From positions 310,001 to 374,000 of the forward strand of contig JANATG010000021.1 of the NCBI GenBank assembly GCA_029449235.1: a stretch of DNA of 64,000 nt, given 5' to 3'. Position 1 is the stretch's first letter; each line of letters starts with the position of its first letter. The translations under genes and the position numbers were made by a program. Below the pieces are notes generated by a model. It was not told the DNA's origin and made no database searches. It saw only the letters and a list, made by a program, of their open reading frames with translations. The stretch comes from Linnemannia schmuckeri (Eukaryota; Mortierellomycota; Mortierellomycetes; Mortierellales; Mortierellaceae). This document shows, in pieces, positions 37,978 through 49,555 of this stretch.

Positions 37978-39909
37978 TTAACGATCGACCTCACCGAACA
38001 CAATATCCATGGTTCCGATCATGGTGACAACATCAGGAATAAAGTGGCCCTTGGCCATGAAGTCCAAGCCAGCCAAGTGGGCGAAACCGGGGGCACGGAT
38101 CTTGCAGCGGTAAGGGCGGTTGCTTCCGTCAGAAACCAAGTGCACACCTAATTTTTTGATGAATTCAATCGATAGGTAAATAAAAATGTAGAAAAGACAT
38201 TCACTTCAGCTAGCTTTGTTACCACTAAGTCATTGAACAACAAACAAAAAAAATAAAGACGTACCGAACTCTCCCTTGGGGGCCTCGACAACGGTGTAGG
38301 TCTCACCAGCAGGAACAGCGTAACCCTCCGAGTACAACTTGAAGTGATGGATCAAGGCCTCCATGTTCTCCTTCATGTGTGCGCGGCGAGGGGGCGAGAT
38401 CTTGAGATCATCGACACGGACGGGACCAGCAGGCATGTCGTTGATGCACTGGTGAATGATGCGGAGCGACTGACGCATCTCCTCCATACGGCAGAGGTAA
38501 CGGTCATAGCAGTCTCCCTTGGTGCCGACAGGGACATCGAAGTCAACGAGGGCATAGGCATCGTAAGGCTGGACCTTACGCAAGTCCCAGTTAACACCGG
38601 ATCCACGCAACATGACTCCCGAGAATCCCCAGTCAAGAGCCTCCTTGGCAGTGACGCGTCCGACATCGACGGTACGACCCTTCCAGATACGGTTTCCAGT
38701 GATCAACTCCTCGGCCTCGTCCATGCGCTGTCCAAACTGATCGGCCCAGACGTGGATATCCTCGAGCAAGCCCCTGGGGATGTCGAGCGAGACACCACCA
38801 GGACGGACGTAGGCGGCGTGCATACGGGCACCCGAAACACGCTCGTAGAACTCGATCAACTTTTCACGCTCCTCGAACATCCACAAGAAGGGGGTCAAGG
38901 CTCCGACATCCATAATGTGGGACATGACGGACATGCAGTGGTTCATGACACGGGTGATCTCGGCAAACATGGTACGGATGTACTTTGCACGCAGTGGCAC
39001 GTCGATGTTGAGAAGCTTCTCAACAGCGAGCGAGTAGGCCTGCTCGTTGACCATCATCGAGCAGTAATCCAAACGATCAAACTGTTTTTCCATTGTTTGT
39101 TTTTGTTGATCCCGGATATTAAAGTGATTGTCGTCCGATGTGAATATATCCATGGGAAACATATGGTTCAAGATATAAGAAAAAACAGATATTGGTTAGC
39201 GTGATAGATCAAACAGCAACACAACGGTCATTTTCACCTTCACACACTTGCTTTCGTTGCCATCATCCTTCTCTATCCTTTTCTTCTTTCTGCCCATCAT
39301 CCTTCTTCCTCGCTCTTCCTCTTTTTTTGTTCCTCCGATATCCTTTGTTCAGCATGGTCTGGTCCCGATTGCATCCACGTTGAGATATGCGTCTTGGCAA
39401 TTAACGGCCTCTCGTCAAGAATTGCTCCTGAAATAAAATAATAATAACAAACTTACGTAGGGAAGAGCCTGGAGGTAGGTCTTGTACTCGATCAACTTCT
39501 CAGTACCACGGTGCAAAAGACCAACATGAGGATCACATCTCAAAATCTCCTCTCCCTCCAACTCAAGAATCAAACGCAAGACTCCGTGGGCAGCGGGATG
39601 CTGGGGTCCAAAGTTGACGGTGAAGTGGCGCGCGTTGACGTCGACGCCATCGTCGATCTCAACTTCCTCTGTGATGAACGATCCGAGAGGAGTGGTCGAT
39701 CCGTACATATCTCGGTGGACGTGGTGGTGGTGCGAGGCGGTGCCGCCGGCGACGGGGGCGGACTCTGTCGACATGAATTTGGCGAATGCTGAGGGTCTTG
39801 CTGCTGTCCGGGCGAGGAGAGGGGTGGTGGCGGTGAAGCGAGAGGCGGCGGCAGCACTGCTGATGATGGGGGTCGCACGACGCGAGAGGAGGCGCGCAAC
39901 TGAAGCCAT
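37978..39909 (-). CDS. NDUFS2 (nuo-49): NADH:ubiquinone oxidoreductase 49-kDa subunit, mitochondrial
   Basis: This core complex I subunit helps form the quinone-binding site next to cluster N2. Exons 39909-39457, 39081-38265 and 38147-37978 give 479 residues (human 463). The presequence is Ala/Arg-rich (ARLLSRRATP). Conserved text includes FTVNFGPQHPAAHGVLRL, LHRGTEKLIEYKTY, LDYCSMMVNEQAYSLAVEKL, TRVMNHCM, HAAYVRPGGVSLDIP, LRGSGVNWDLRKVQPYDAY and, in the last exon, APGFAHLAGLDFMAKGHF with the C-terminal DIVFGEVDR. The histidines of GPQHPAAHG are those linked to quinone binding in other species. The 375-nt first intron separates YLQALPY from FDRLDY. The gene is divergent to a 2.4-kb intergenic gap. 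Complex I presence argues against a Saccharomyces-like yeast. Intact. Confidence 0.96.
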
Positions 39910-42367
39910 TATTGTTGATATGTGTGTGTGAGGACGGGGGAGAGCGGAGAAGAAAAGAGAGAGAAAGGAAAGAGACGACTGAAGGAGTGGAGGAGGAGGA
40001 GAAAGTGAGAGAGGGAGGTGGAGTGGAGATGGATGATGGGAGTGACGATCGATTGGGAATTAAATCGGATCAGTTGTGCAGAAGTGAGAGAAAGGGGACT
40101 TCGGACAACGCAGAAAAGCGATACTCACGGACGGAGTGTACAGGCAGACAAGCAAGAGCTGTTTTTTCCGAAGGTCCGGAAAATAGGGAGCGCGATTTAA
40201 AATGACATCGGTGATGTAATCATCTGGTCACGTGTATGTCAAATGATCACTCTTCCTTTTATTTCGCTTTCGTGTGAGACGCGCTAAACAAGGCACAACA
40301 GACCGTGTGCAACAACAACGTGTGCTACCAATGGCAGACTGCGAAGATACCATATTGCTACTGTAAACTTGTCCTTCCGGTCGCATGAATGCTGCGGTGT
40401 GGCGCTATGTGGAGCGGGAGAGGATAGCAACAAGGGAATAAAGAACTGCCAGAAACCCGAAAGTCGCCTCCTCCTTCAAATTACAAACTAGACCGAGAGA
40501 AGGGGCGCGAGAAGCTCGTTCGAAAAGAGAAACATCAGACGCGTCGAACAAAGGATAGGCTGAGCTTTATTCGAGATATGCAAGAAGACTCGGATTTGGA
40601 CAATGCGCAGATCTATGTCTACAGAAAAAAACACAGCTCTTCCTCGTTCTTCCTCTCTCGTTCTCGTTCTTCCTTTCTGTTTCCTCGTTGGTTTCTCGTA
40701 CTTTCTCGGCTCTCTCAGTGCATAACCCCCCCCCCCCCCTCCTCCTCCCTTGAGCATGGCAAAGAAGAAGGTACATGAATAAACAGGAAAGGTAAGAAGA
40801 TAAAGACAAAGAAGGAGCTAATGATACGGCTCATGGTAATAGATGGTGCAAGGGTGAATAACAATAACAATAACACACATCCATGTGCATGTCCATGATA
40901 TGAAGCAAACGAAGAAGAGTGAGAAGGATCGGGATAGGAGGACAATAGGAGAAAATCGCTTCCGCCCTTCTTTTTTGCCTAATATCCAACACCTTGATTA
41001 ATTTTGCTCTATACGATTGTGGTTTAACCCAGGTCCAGTTCTATCTTTTTTACTTTTTGGTGGGCTTGGACCCTCGCAAAGCCCTTCGTTTGCGTGTACC
41101 ATGTTAACATATTACTCTTCTGTGTGACAAACCGGTTTATTGTTGCCCCTATTTAGGCCTTTCGTTGCTGCACCTCACCCTTTTCGACTTTTGGGCCTGA
41201 CAGGCTAATGCTCTATTTAACATGACAAAACACCTTTTTTGAAGTATATCTACATCTCATTCCTTTTTCATCCCTCGTGCCCCCTCATGTCTACCCGTTA
41301 CAGATGGTTCTGGGCATGCTTCTATTTGCTCTCTTCTTTTTCTCTCGCTTGCTCTCCTTCTCCCGTTCTAACCTTCTTTCCCATGCAATTAGCCTATTAT
41401 CCCCAAAGGAAAACGAACCACCGATCGAAAAAAGAGCACACAATCCCTATGCAGTGGGTTTACGTACCTGTTCTTCCCCTTTATTTGCCCCCACTTTCCT
41501 CCCTCTCCCTCTTGCTCTCACTCTAAAAAGGCATGTGGAAAAAATGTGAGGATGAGCTTGATCGAGTTAAGAATTCGAGGTGAGGCGAGGAAACGGTGGG
41601 GGTACTCGAGTGGGATAAAAAAAATGGGATTGTTGTACTCAGCCAAAAAAGTCCTTTCTTGTCTTCCTTACTCACAATCGTGGAGGGACAAAGGAGAAGC
41701 GAATCACTATCCTTGTGGCCAGCACCCACTGAAAGGATCAGGGCAGCGAATTAGCCATAAAAATCAATTCAGTCATTCATGATACATCACAACGCAATGC
41801 AAGACACGCACAAGCAAATTCAATCGATTACTTTATTACCTTGCGTTCTCTGTCAAACGCTTGGTTGTTTCTCTGCTCGTGCTTCTCCCCTTCACCTCTC
41901 GGTATTCAGATTAGTGTGTTTATGTGTGTGTTTGTGTAAAAAAAACCAGTATGCCCTGGCTGTCAGTCTGTCGGTCAGAACCGAGCGAACCATTGGTGAA
42001 AGGAGAAGTGCAATCACATCATAAACAACAAACAAACAAACAAGCAAACAAACAAAACAAAGCGCAAACAAGTTTAGCAGCAAAAGCCCTTTGAGTACAA
42101 TCACCGTGTGTGCGCTCGAGATTTCATATAAATCAATCGCACTCCCTTCCTTTTCCCTTAACTTCTTCTTCTCTGCACATTCCTTCTTCTTTCGTCCGTC
42201 CTCACTTCCCTGCATTCTCACCTTTCACACAGCTGCCAGTTGTGCCCTGACTATCCACTAGACCAAACCTCCTCCTCTTTGCCCTCCCTCTTTCTCTCTC
42301 CTCAACTTCTACTTTCCTCCGCCCCCTTCTCCTCTCACCTTCTCAACATACATACATACCTCAAATC
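39910..42367. other. Divergent intergenic interval of about 2.5 kb
   Basis: It lies between the NDUFS2 start (-) and the MFS transporter start (+). It contains GA-rich leader sequence next to NDUFS2, a C13 run at 40727-40739, a (CAAA)n-like patch near 42025-42060 and a CT-rich leader before 42368. I saw no gene or RNA. Confidence 0.45.
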
Positions 42368-44813
42368 ATGACCTCCTCCAGGTCGTCAGTGTCGACACAG
42401 CTCGAAACAGGACAAGGCGGTCCAAAAGCAGAAGTTGCCGTCACCCCTTCGACTCACAGTAACCACTCTGGAAAGATTGAGGTATACGGGACAAGTTCGT
42501 TACACCAAAAGAAGGAATTGAGCGCGATCGACATCGAGCGACAGGAACCCGTGAAGGAACCTGCCATTGGCAAGAAGGCGGCCATCCTTCTCTTCATCGG
42601 GTATGTTACCGCCCTTCTTTCTCTCCCTATCTCCCGCCCTTTTCCCTTCATTCCAATTCTTTTTTGTCGACAGTTTACCATGAGCGACACTTGCCGTTGA
42701 TTTTGAGGCTTCATCAATCTTTTCATTCAACTCAGTTCTTCCCTCTCCTTTCCTTCACCTCCTTCCCTTCCTTTTTGCACTCCTTCTCCTACACTTTTAT
42801 GAAAATACCAGGGATGAATTTTGTTTTACAGGACAACTTTCACCCTGATGCACAGCAAAGAGTAGGGGCTGAATTTATCCCTTCGCCTGCTCATTGTACA
42901 ATCGCCCTATTTCCCTCTCTTCCTCTTCTTTACTACCTTTTACTGCACCTCAGCCCCATCCCAAAAGTTCAAAGTACAGACATATGAAAGTAAAATCAAG
43001 CATTTGATCTAGTTCTAACTTTCTTCTATTCTTTTTACCATTTTTTTTCCCGCGTGTGGTGGAATAGATTGGCGATGGCGACGTTCTTGGCTAGTTTGGA
43101 CGGAACGATTATTGCGACTGCTTTGCCCAAAATTGCCTCCGATTTCAGTGCCAATAAGGAGATGTCTTGGGTTGCCACCGCCTACTTGCTCACGTTCAGT
43201 ACGTTGTCCTCCTCGACTCGATTTGCGCGCCCTTCCATTTCAACGGTCGCGTTGTCATGTGAAATTATGAATATATCACCGTCACTGATCAACGCGAAAC
43301 TAATGTTTCAATGTTTTTTTTTTAATTAATCATCGCGAATAGACGCGTTCCAGCCCCTCTACGGTAAGGATGCCTCTTACATACACGCACACATTATTAT
43401 CCTTAGTCCCTGTCGCATTAATCGTTGGTCCGAAAAGGTACAATACCTAACCAATTTTCTGTTTACATTTCATGGCTCTAATTAGGCAAGTTCAGTGATA
43501 TCTTTGGTCGAAAGGCAATGATCCTATTTGCCTGTGTGACATTCATGGTCGGGTCTGCAGGAGCAGGAGGCGCCACAACAATGACCATGCTCATCGTCTT
43601 CCGTGCAATCCAAGGTCTTGGCGGTTCGGGTCTGCTCTCAATCGTCCTGATCATCATCTCAGACATCTTTGCCCTGGAGGAGCGTGCAAAGTACCAATCG
43701 GTTATTTGGAGTGTCTTCGGGGTCTCGTCTGTTGTCGGTCCTTTGCTTGGAGGAGTTTTCGTCGAGCAGGCCAGTTGGAGATGGTGTTTCTTGATCAATT
43801 TGCCCCTGGGTGTGGTTACCCTCGCGTCTGTGATTGTTTTCTTGCGTCTGCCGTTTGAGAAGCCCGAGCTTAAGGAACAGTTAGCCCGGATCGACTATGC
43901 GGGAACCTTTTTCATTATCATTGCCGTTATCTGTCTGCTTTTGCCTATCACCTGGGGAGGTACTACCTATCCCTGGGACTCTGCCCAAGTCATTGCCCTG
44001 TTCTGCGTCGCCTTTGTGTTGGTTGCCATCCTGATGTGGGTCGAATACAAAGCAGTCGAGCCTATTATTCCACCTCGTCTCTTCAAGAACGCGACCGTGA
44101 CCGTCATTTTTGCAGTCAACTTCTTGACGGGCATGTCCTTCCTTGGAGTCATCTTTTACGCGCCCATCTACTTCCAGGTCGTCAAAGGAGTCAGCGCCAC
44201 GGCGTCCGGTTTGCATCTTTTGCCCATGGTTCTTGGTCTTGTCTTCTCCTCGATTGCCTCTGGCGCCTTGATGGCCAAAGTCGGCGACTACCGCTATTTC
44301 GTCTGGCTGGGCACGGTCCTGATGTCCGTCGGCTGCGGTCTCTGCATCCTCTTTGACGCTGAGTCTGGAATGGGCCCCCAGATCGGGTACCTCCTGATTG
44401 TCGGTATGGGTATCGGACTCATCCTGCAGACGTGTATGTTGGCTGCCCAGGCGGCGGTCGACAAGGAGGATATGGCGATCGTCACGGCCCTCTGCGGGTT
44501 CATGAACTCTATCGGAGGTGGTATTGGTATTGCCATGTGCACCGCCCTTTTCAACAATCATATCAAGGCACTGTTTGAGAAGTTTCCCTCGGAGGCTTTG
44601 TATGTGATCGCAGAGCTTCATATCGAAGAGAAGATCACGAACGTGCAGCTGTTGCCAGAAGCGGTCAAGGTGTTGGTGATTGGAGCTTATGTGGACACGT
44701 TCCAGTTTATCTTCAAGTGTATTACCCCGATTGCTTGTGCGGCTTTCTTGATGAGTTTGTTCATTCGAAAGCTCCGTATGCTTGATCCTTCTGAGATCAT
44801 CATGGCCGCCTAG
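42368..44813 (+). CDS. MFS transporter, DHA2 drug:H+ antiporter type
   Basis: Exons 42368-42600, 43068-43198, 43343-43363 and 43486-44813 give 570 residues. Exon 3 is only 21 nt and encodes NAFQPLYG; skipping it would keep frame but remove conserved loop text. The N-terminal about 70 residues are polar, then membrane segments follow. Conserved DHA2 features are LASLDGTIIATALPKI in the first transmembrane segment, motif A GKFSDIFGRK between TM2 and TM3, and motif C-like GPLLGGVFVEQASWRWCF with INLPLG. The many hydrophobic spans agree with the 14-segment DHA2 fold. The C-terminus ends in a basic tail after CAAFLMSLFIRKLRML. Such proteins export drugs, toxins or basic amino acids at the plasma or vacuolar membrane; the substrate cannot be read from sequence. 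No biosynthetic cluster is adjacent. Confidence 0.92.
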
Positions 44814-45374
44814 ATGGGCTTCTTTTTTCACTCTCTTTTCTCCTTTATATATTCATTTACACGTATCTAATGCCACCTTCAATACATTTTTTTCGTCAAT
44901 GCCATTTTTTTTAAAAAAATTAAAAAAGAAGCGCCACCAAAAATAAGTTCGCTGGTGACTGCTTGTCTCGCAAGTTTTTTCTTTGTTCATTTCCCTATGC
45001 GGTCAGCGTGGCGTTTTTCTTTGCCGAGCACAAAGAAAAAGGGTTCTGTCGTTCTCATTCATTTCTCTTTCTTCATTCCTTTCACTTCTCATTCAAAACC
45101 TTACAAACGCCCTCTTTCACTCTTTGTCCGAACTGATAGTTCCTTCCTTCTTTCTTCTACCTGAATTTCAGTCGCCCTCTCTCGTTTCTTCCTCCAACAA
45201 ACATTTTCCCTTCAGCTTCACCCTCACTCTCTTGTTTCACCTTCCAGTCAGCTATTCCCTCTTACCTCAATCACCACAAACATATAAAACGACGCAAAGG
45301 AATCTAAAACACAACACTCAACAGTTATACCAACACACAATAGTAACCAACTTCAACTGAAGCAGCAAAAAAAG
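44814..45374 (+). promoter_or_regulatory. Promoter and leader of the PKA gene
   Basis: The 561-bp gap begins with AT-rich 3' sequence of the transporter gene and then becomes strongly CT-rich (about 45030-45250), followed by an A/C-rich leader up to the ATG at 45375. No specific binding site is claimed. Confidence 0.4.
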
Positions 45375-47266
45375 ATGTCGCTGCTCAACAAATTCCTCGA
45401 CAAAACTATCCGCAAAAAGTCGGGTCCTGGTCACGGCATGGACGTGGATCACATCGGAGGTAAAAAATATTTTTACTTTTCACCTTTTTATTCATACACG
45501 AAGCTGGATGGATCCTTTATTTACAATAGAGGGAGGGTGGGAGATATAGAAATTGTGAAACCAATACCGATTTGCATCTGATCGACGCATTATATTAGTC
45601 GTTGGTCGTTTGACTGCAAAAAAAAAAAGAATCAGGTTTGCTCAAACTTCGCAGTAGTACTGGCATCTCTCGGGGAAAAGACGAGTGCGGAGACAGAGGA
45701 CACGAGAGGAGACGAGAGGAGAGTATGCGGTCGGTTGAGCAGGACAAGCGTGTCTATTTTTCTTTTGAGCCATAAATAACGACAAATATCTTGACGAAAG
45801 GGTGAAGGATGAAAAAGAGGAGACGAACAAGGGGAAGTAAGAGAAAGAGAGAAGGAGAGAGACCACACTCGACACTCTCTTGCATGGCATGGTTTGAGCA
45901 TACATGCATACCCCCCAGTCCTATCTACTTGCTACGTACCCAATACCCACGCACCTCTCTTCTTCATTCCATTCACCTCCTTCATGCTCTTCCGGAGTCT
46001 CCTAGAGACTCCTTTCATCTCATCTCTTTTCTTTTCTCTCCCTCTCCTCACTCTCACTCCTTAAGCTCAACCTCTACCTCCTCTCTCTCTCCCGACATAC
46101 ACGCACCACGCACGCATGGTCCATCTCAGGAGCAAGGGGGAATCGAGCATATCCCTGCAGCTATTTCGTAACCTCTTCCCACTCCCTCTTTCTCTTGCAA
46201 GAGTCTAAAAAAAGTATTTTTCTCTCATATGCGGCTGTTGCTGTTGGTGTTGGTCGTTGCTGATGGATCGTTTGTTCCCTTGATTTTCTTCCCTTCTTCA
46301 GTACCATGGATATTTTTCTCGTGATTTCAATGACAGCAGTAAGGAGAGAGGGAGCCAGCCAATCAGACCGTGTGGATCCACCTTGCAGAAACCATGCCCA
46401 CGATCATTCCTTTCCTTTTCTCTTCTCTCTTTTTCAATGGCCGATGGTTGATTAAATTTGGTAGATGGACGGGATGGGAAAGAAAAGTAAAAGGAAAGTA
46501 TGTGCGATTATGATGCATGGTCAAAACACCTTCCATGAAAAGAAAGTACGCGTCAAAAAAGATGATGATTAATCCTATTGGGCTGTACGGTATTCTCGTC
46601 ATAGTAGTAGCTCGAACTTCACACAGGCGTCTAGACCCGCTTTGGTACTTTTCTTTTTACCGGAAATGGCCGTTTTTTGATAAGCAGTCGGTTACTGTTG
46701 TTGTTGGGGAGGAAGAACAGCAAAAAAGGAGACACCAACGGCTCATTTTATTTTTGGTTTGTTTGGATGATGACAACACCAGACAGACAAAATAGCACAA
46801 CGACGTTTTTATTTTATTTTATTATTTTTCTTTTCCCGCCATTTTTTATAATGTTTGTTGACAATGGGAAGGAAAGGAGGGTTGTTTGAAGCGAATGAGA
46901 AGGACACAGAGAGGAGTGAAGTGTGTTTATTCATTCTTCAATTGAACGACCTCTATTCTTTTCTCTATGAAAATTAGCGAGTGTGGATGCCAATGACTTT
47001 GGGATGGACCAGCAGCACCAGCCACAGTACGAGATACGATCGAATGTCGGTGGCAGCACCAACAATAACAGCACAGGAGGAACAGGACAAGGGTCTGCAG
47101 CAGCAACACCGATGAATACGGGTGTAAACTACACGATGGGCAGCAACAACCATGTAGTCCAGACGAGTGGATACTATGCGGGCAGTCCAGCCCAACCCAG
47201 CCAGCAGAGCCAAGGTATGTTCTCTTTTTGTTCTTTACGAGTTGTTACGGTAGTAAAGAAAGAAAG

Positions 47267-47310
<44 letters not shown>

Positions 47311-49522
47311 GGAGGGTGGAACATATCTTTCATATTATTTTTTTCTGTTGTTGTTTCTGTTTGTTGTGTTGAGTGACATTTCAATTCATTTCTGATCAAA
47401 AGAAAAAGTGAAGAAAAAAAAAAACAAAAAAGTTGTTTTGATCTGACACATCACTACAATCACCCCAGCCTGCCAGTCAGCCAGTGATCATCAGTCAATT
47501 CGTATTTTCGCGTTATTGTTGTTATGATTATTTTTGCTTACTTCACCCTTCGCTGTCATCACTGCTTCACTCACGTTGTGCTCTGTCTGGTGCCTTCTCG
47601 CTCTTTTTCATTTCTCTTTTTCTTGTCTTTTCTCTTCTCTTTTTTTTCTCTCCTTCTCCTTTCTCAACCTTCCTGCTTCTTCCTCCTCCTCCTCCTCCTC
47701 CTCCTCCTCCTCCTCCTCCTCCTCCTCCTCCTCCTCCTCCTCCTCCTCCTCCTTCCTTCTCCCCCACCTGGTTGGTGCTCAATTTGCAATTGATTCCTTC
47801 GTTCTTTCTTTTCTTCTCTTCCTCCTTCCTTCCTTCCTCTTTCCTCCTTCTTTCTTCCTGTTTACTGCCCTTCTCTCCTTTTCCCTCATCGCCTCACATT
47901 TTTTCTTTCCCTGTTTTCATTTCTTTTGGTACTCTACTTCTATTCTTCCTTGCCTATTTGTCTCCCTTTCTTACCTGTTCTTTTTTCCTTCTCTTTCTCT
48001 CTCTCTCTCTTTCTCTCTTCTCGACATCACCCTTCTTCCTGTTTCTCTTCCCCCCTCGTTGATATTTGAATTGGATCGGTATTACTACTGTTGCTCGGTG
48101 TTCTTTTATTGATAGTCCAAGGTATGTCAGATGTACTCGAACATCAATACCTTTTCAATACTTAGTGAGATGAACACATCAACTACTTTCGTTGTTTGTC
48201 TAATCGGGCGTATCAAATGAGCGAAAGAGTGTTGAGGGCATACGATAGGGAGGGATACTGTGCTAGCAATTTTATCTGTGGATCAAAGGGGTGTGTTCGT
48301 TATCTTTCATTTCTCCGGTTCCACAGTCCTCAACTTGGTCATATTGTTCGCTGGCTGTGGGTCGTGCAGCGCCCCTCGAGGATAACAACCAGGCGGGTGC
48401 AATCGTATTGGCTGTTTCTTTTCTTTTTCTTTTTTTTTTTTTTTTGAATGTGTTTTGTTGCACTGATCTGATTTACAAAAAAAAGAATTAATGAAACTTC
48501 TTTTGCTTTCTTGATGAGTCATTATGGTCTGTTCAGTGCTGAGCAAAGATGGAGGGAGCGAAGAAGAGAAGGTACAGAAAAGAAGAGGGAGGAAGGAAGG
48601 AGCGAAGTGTGTGTATTTCTAAGGAGGGAAGAAGGGAAGAGGAGAGAGAGAGCAAAGACAAACGGCAAAGAGTGTATGAGAGGGTTAATTTATGAATGGA
48701 CAGAGATAGTAATCAGAAAGGGAGGGAAAGGAAGGAGTGAAGTGAGAGAGAAGGAGAAAGAAGAGAGAGCAGCGTTGGTTGGGATTTTATTCTCTTTCGC
48801 TGTTCTCTCTTCCTCCTCCCTCCTTCAGCCATCGGCCATCTGCCCAATGGGTCATGTTGACAGTGTCCACCCACCGTGATGGTTCCACAGCTGAACGTCA
48901 AACAGGCAAAGGGACACCCATGGAAATGAATCATTGGGCAGTGAGTGAGAGCAACTTGTTGACAAGAGGGAAAGACACACAAGGACGGCACAGATACACT
49001 TTTTTACACACACACACACACACACCTCTTCCTCCTCTCTCTTTTGCACTGACACTCTTCCCCCTTCCGTCTTTCTTTCCCTTGAAGCCCAAGTGTTAGT
49101 CCGTCCATCGCTCCCTTTTCACCCCCTTCTCTTCTTCTTCCTCTCTTTTCCCTCTTCTTATTTCCCTTCTTTTTTCTTTCTCGCTTTTCTCTCTTTCCCG
49201 CCCTGCTTCACATCTCCCTCCCACATACGTCCACATTTATACCCCACCCCTCTCTCTCGCTCTCCCTCCTTCTCGGAGCTAACACTCTGCTGCGTGTCCT
49301 CTACTTCCCGCCCGACTGAAAAATATAGTCCAACCTGCACAAGCCCAGTTCATCGACTACAACGCCTACTACAACGGCCACGGCTACAGTCACGACGATA
49401 ATCTCAGGCCCTCTACCTCTGCCTCTGCCTCTGCCTCTGCCGTCGCTCAAGCTCCGTCGTCTGCCTCCTCGATAACAGCCCAGCAGACAGCCACGTCCCC
49501 AAACCCTCAACAGGATCAGCAA

Positions 49523-49555
<33 letters not shown>

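Noticed and set aside
38344..39204. 286-codon plus-strand open frame
   Set aside because: Antisense to NDUFS2 exon 2; its length follows from the GC-rich codon use of the real gene.
43881..44831. 316-codon minus-strand open frame
   Set aside because: Antisense to the MFS transporter's last exon.
47567..48112. Long Ser/Leu/Pro-rich open frames on both strands
   Set aside because: They arise from the (TCC)n repeat and the surrounding pyrimidine tract within a PKA intron.
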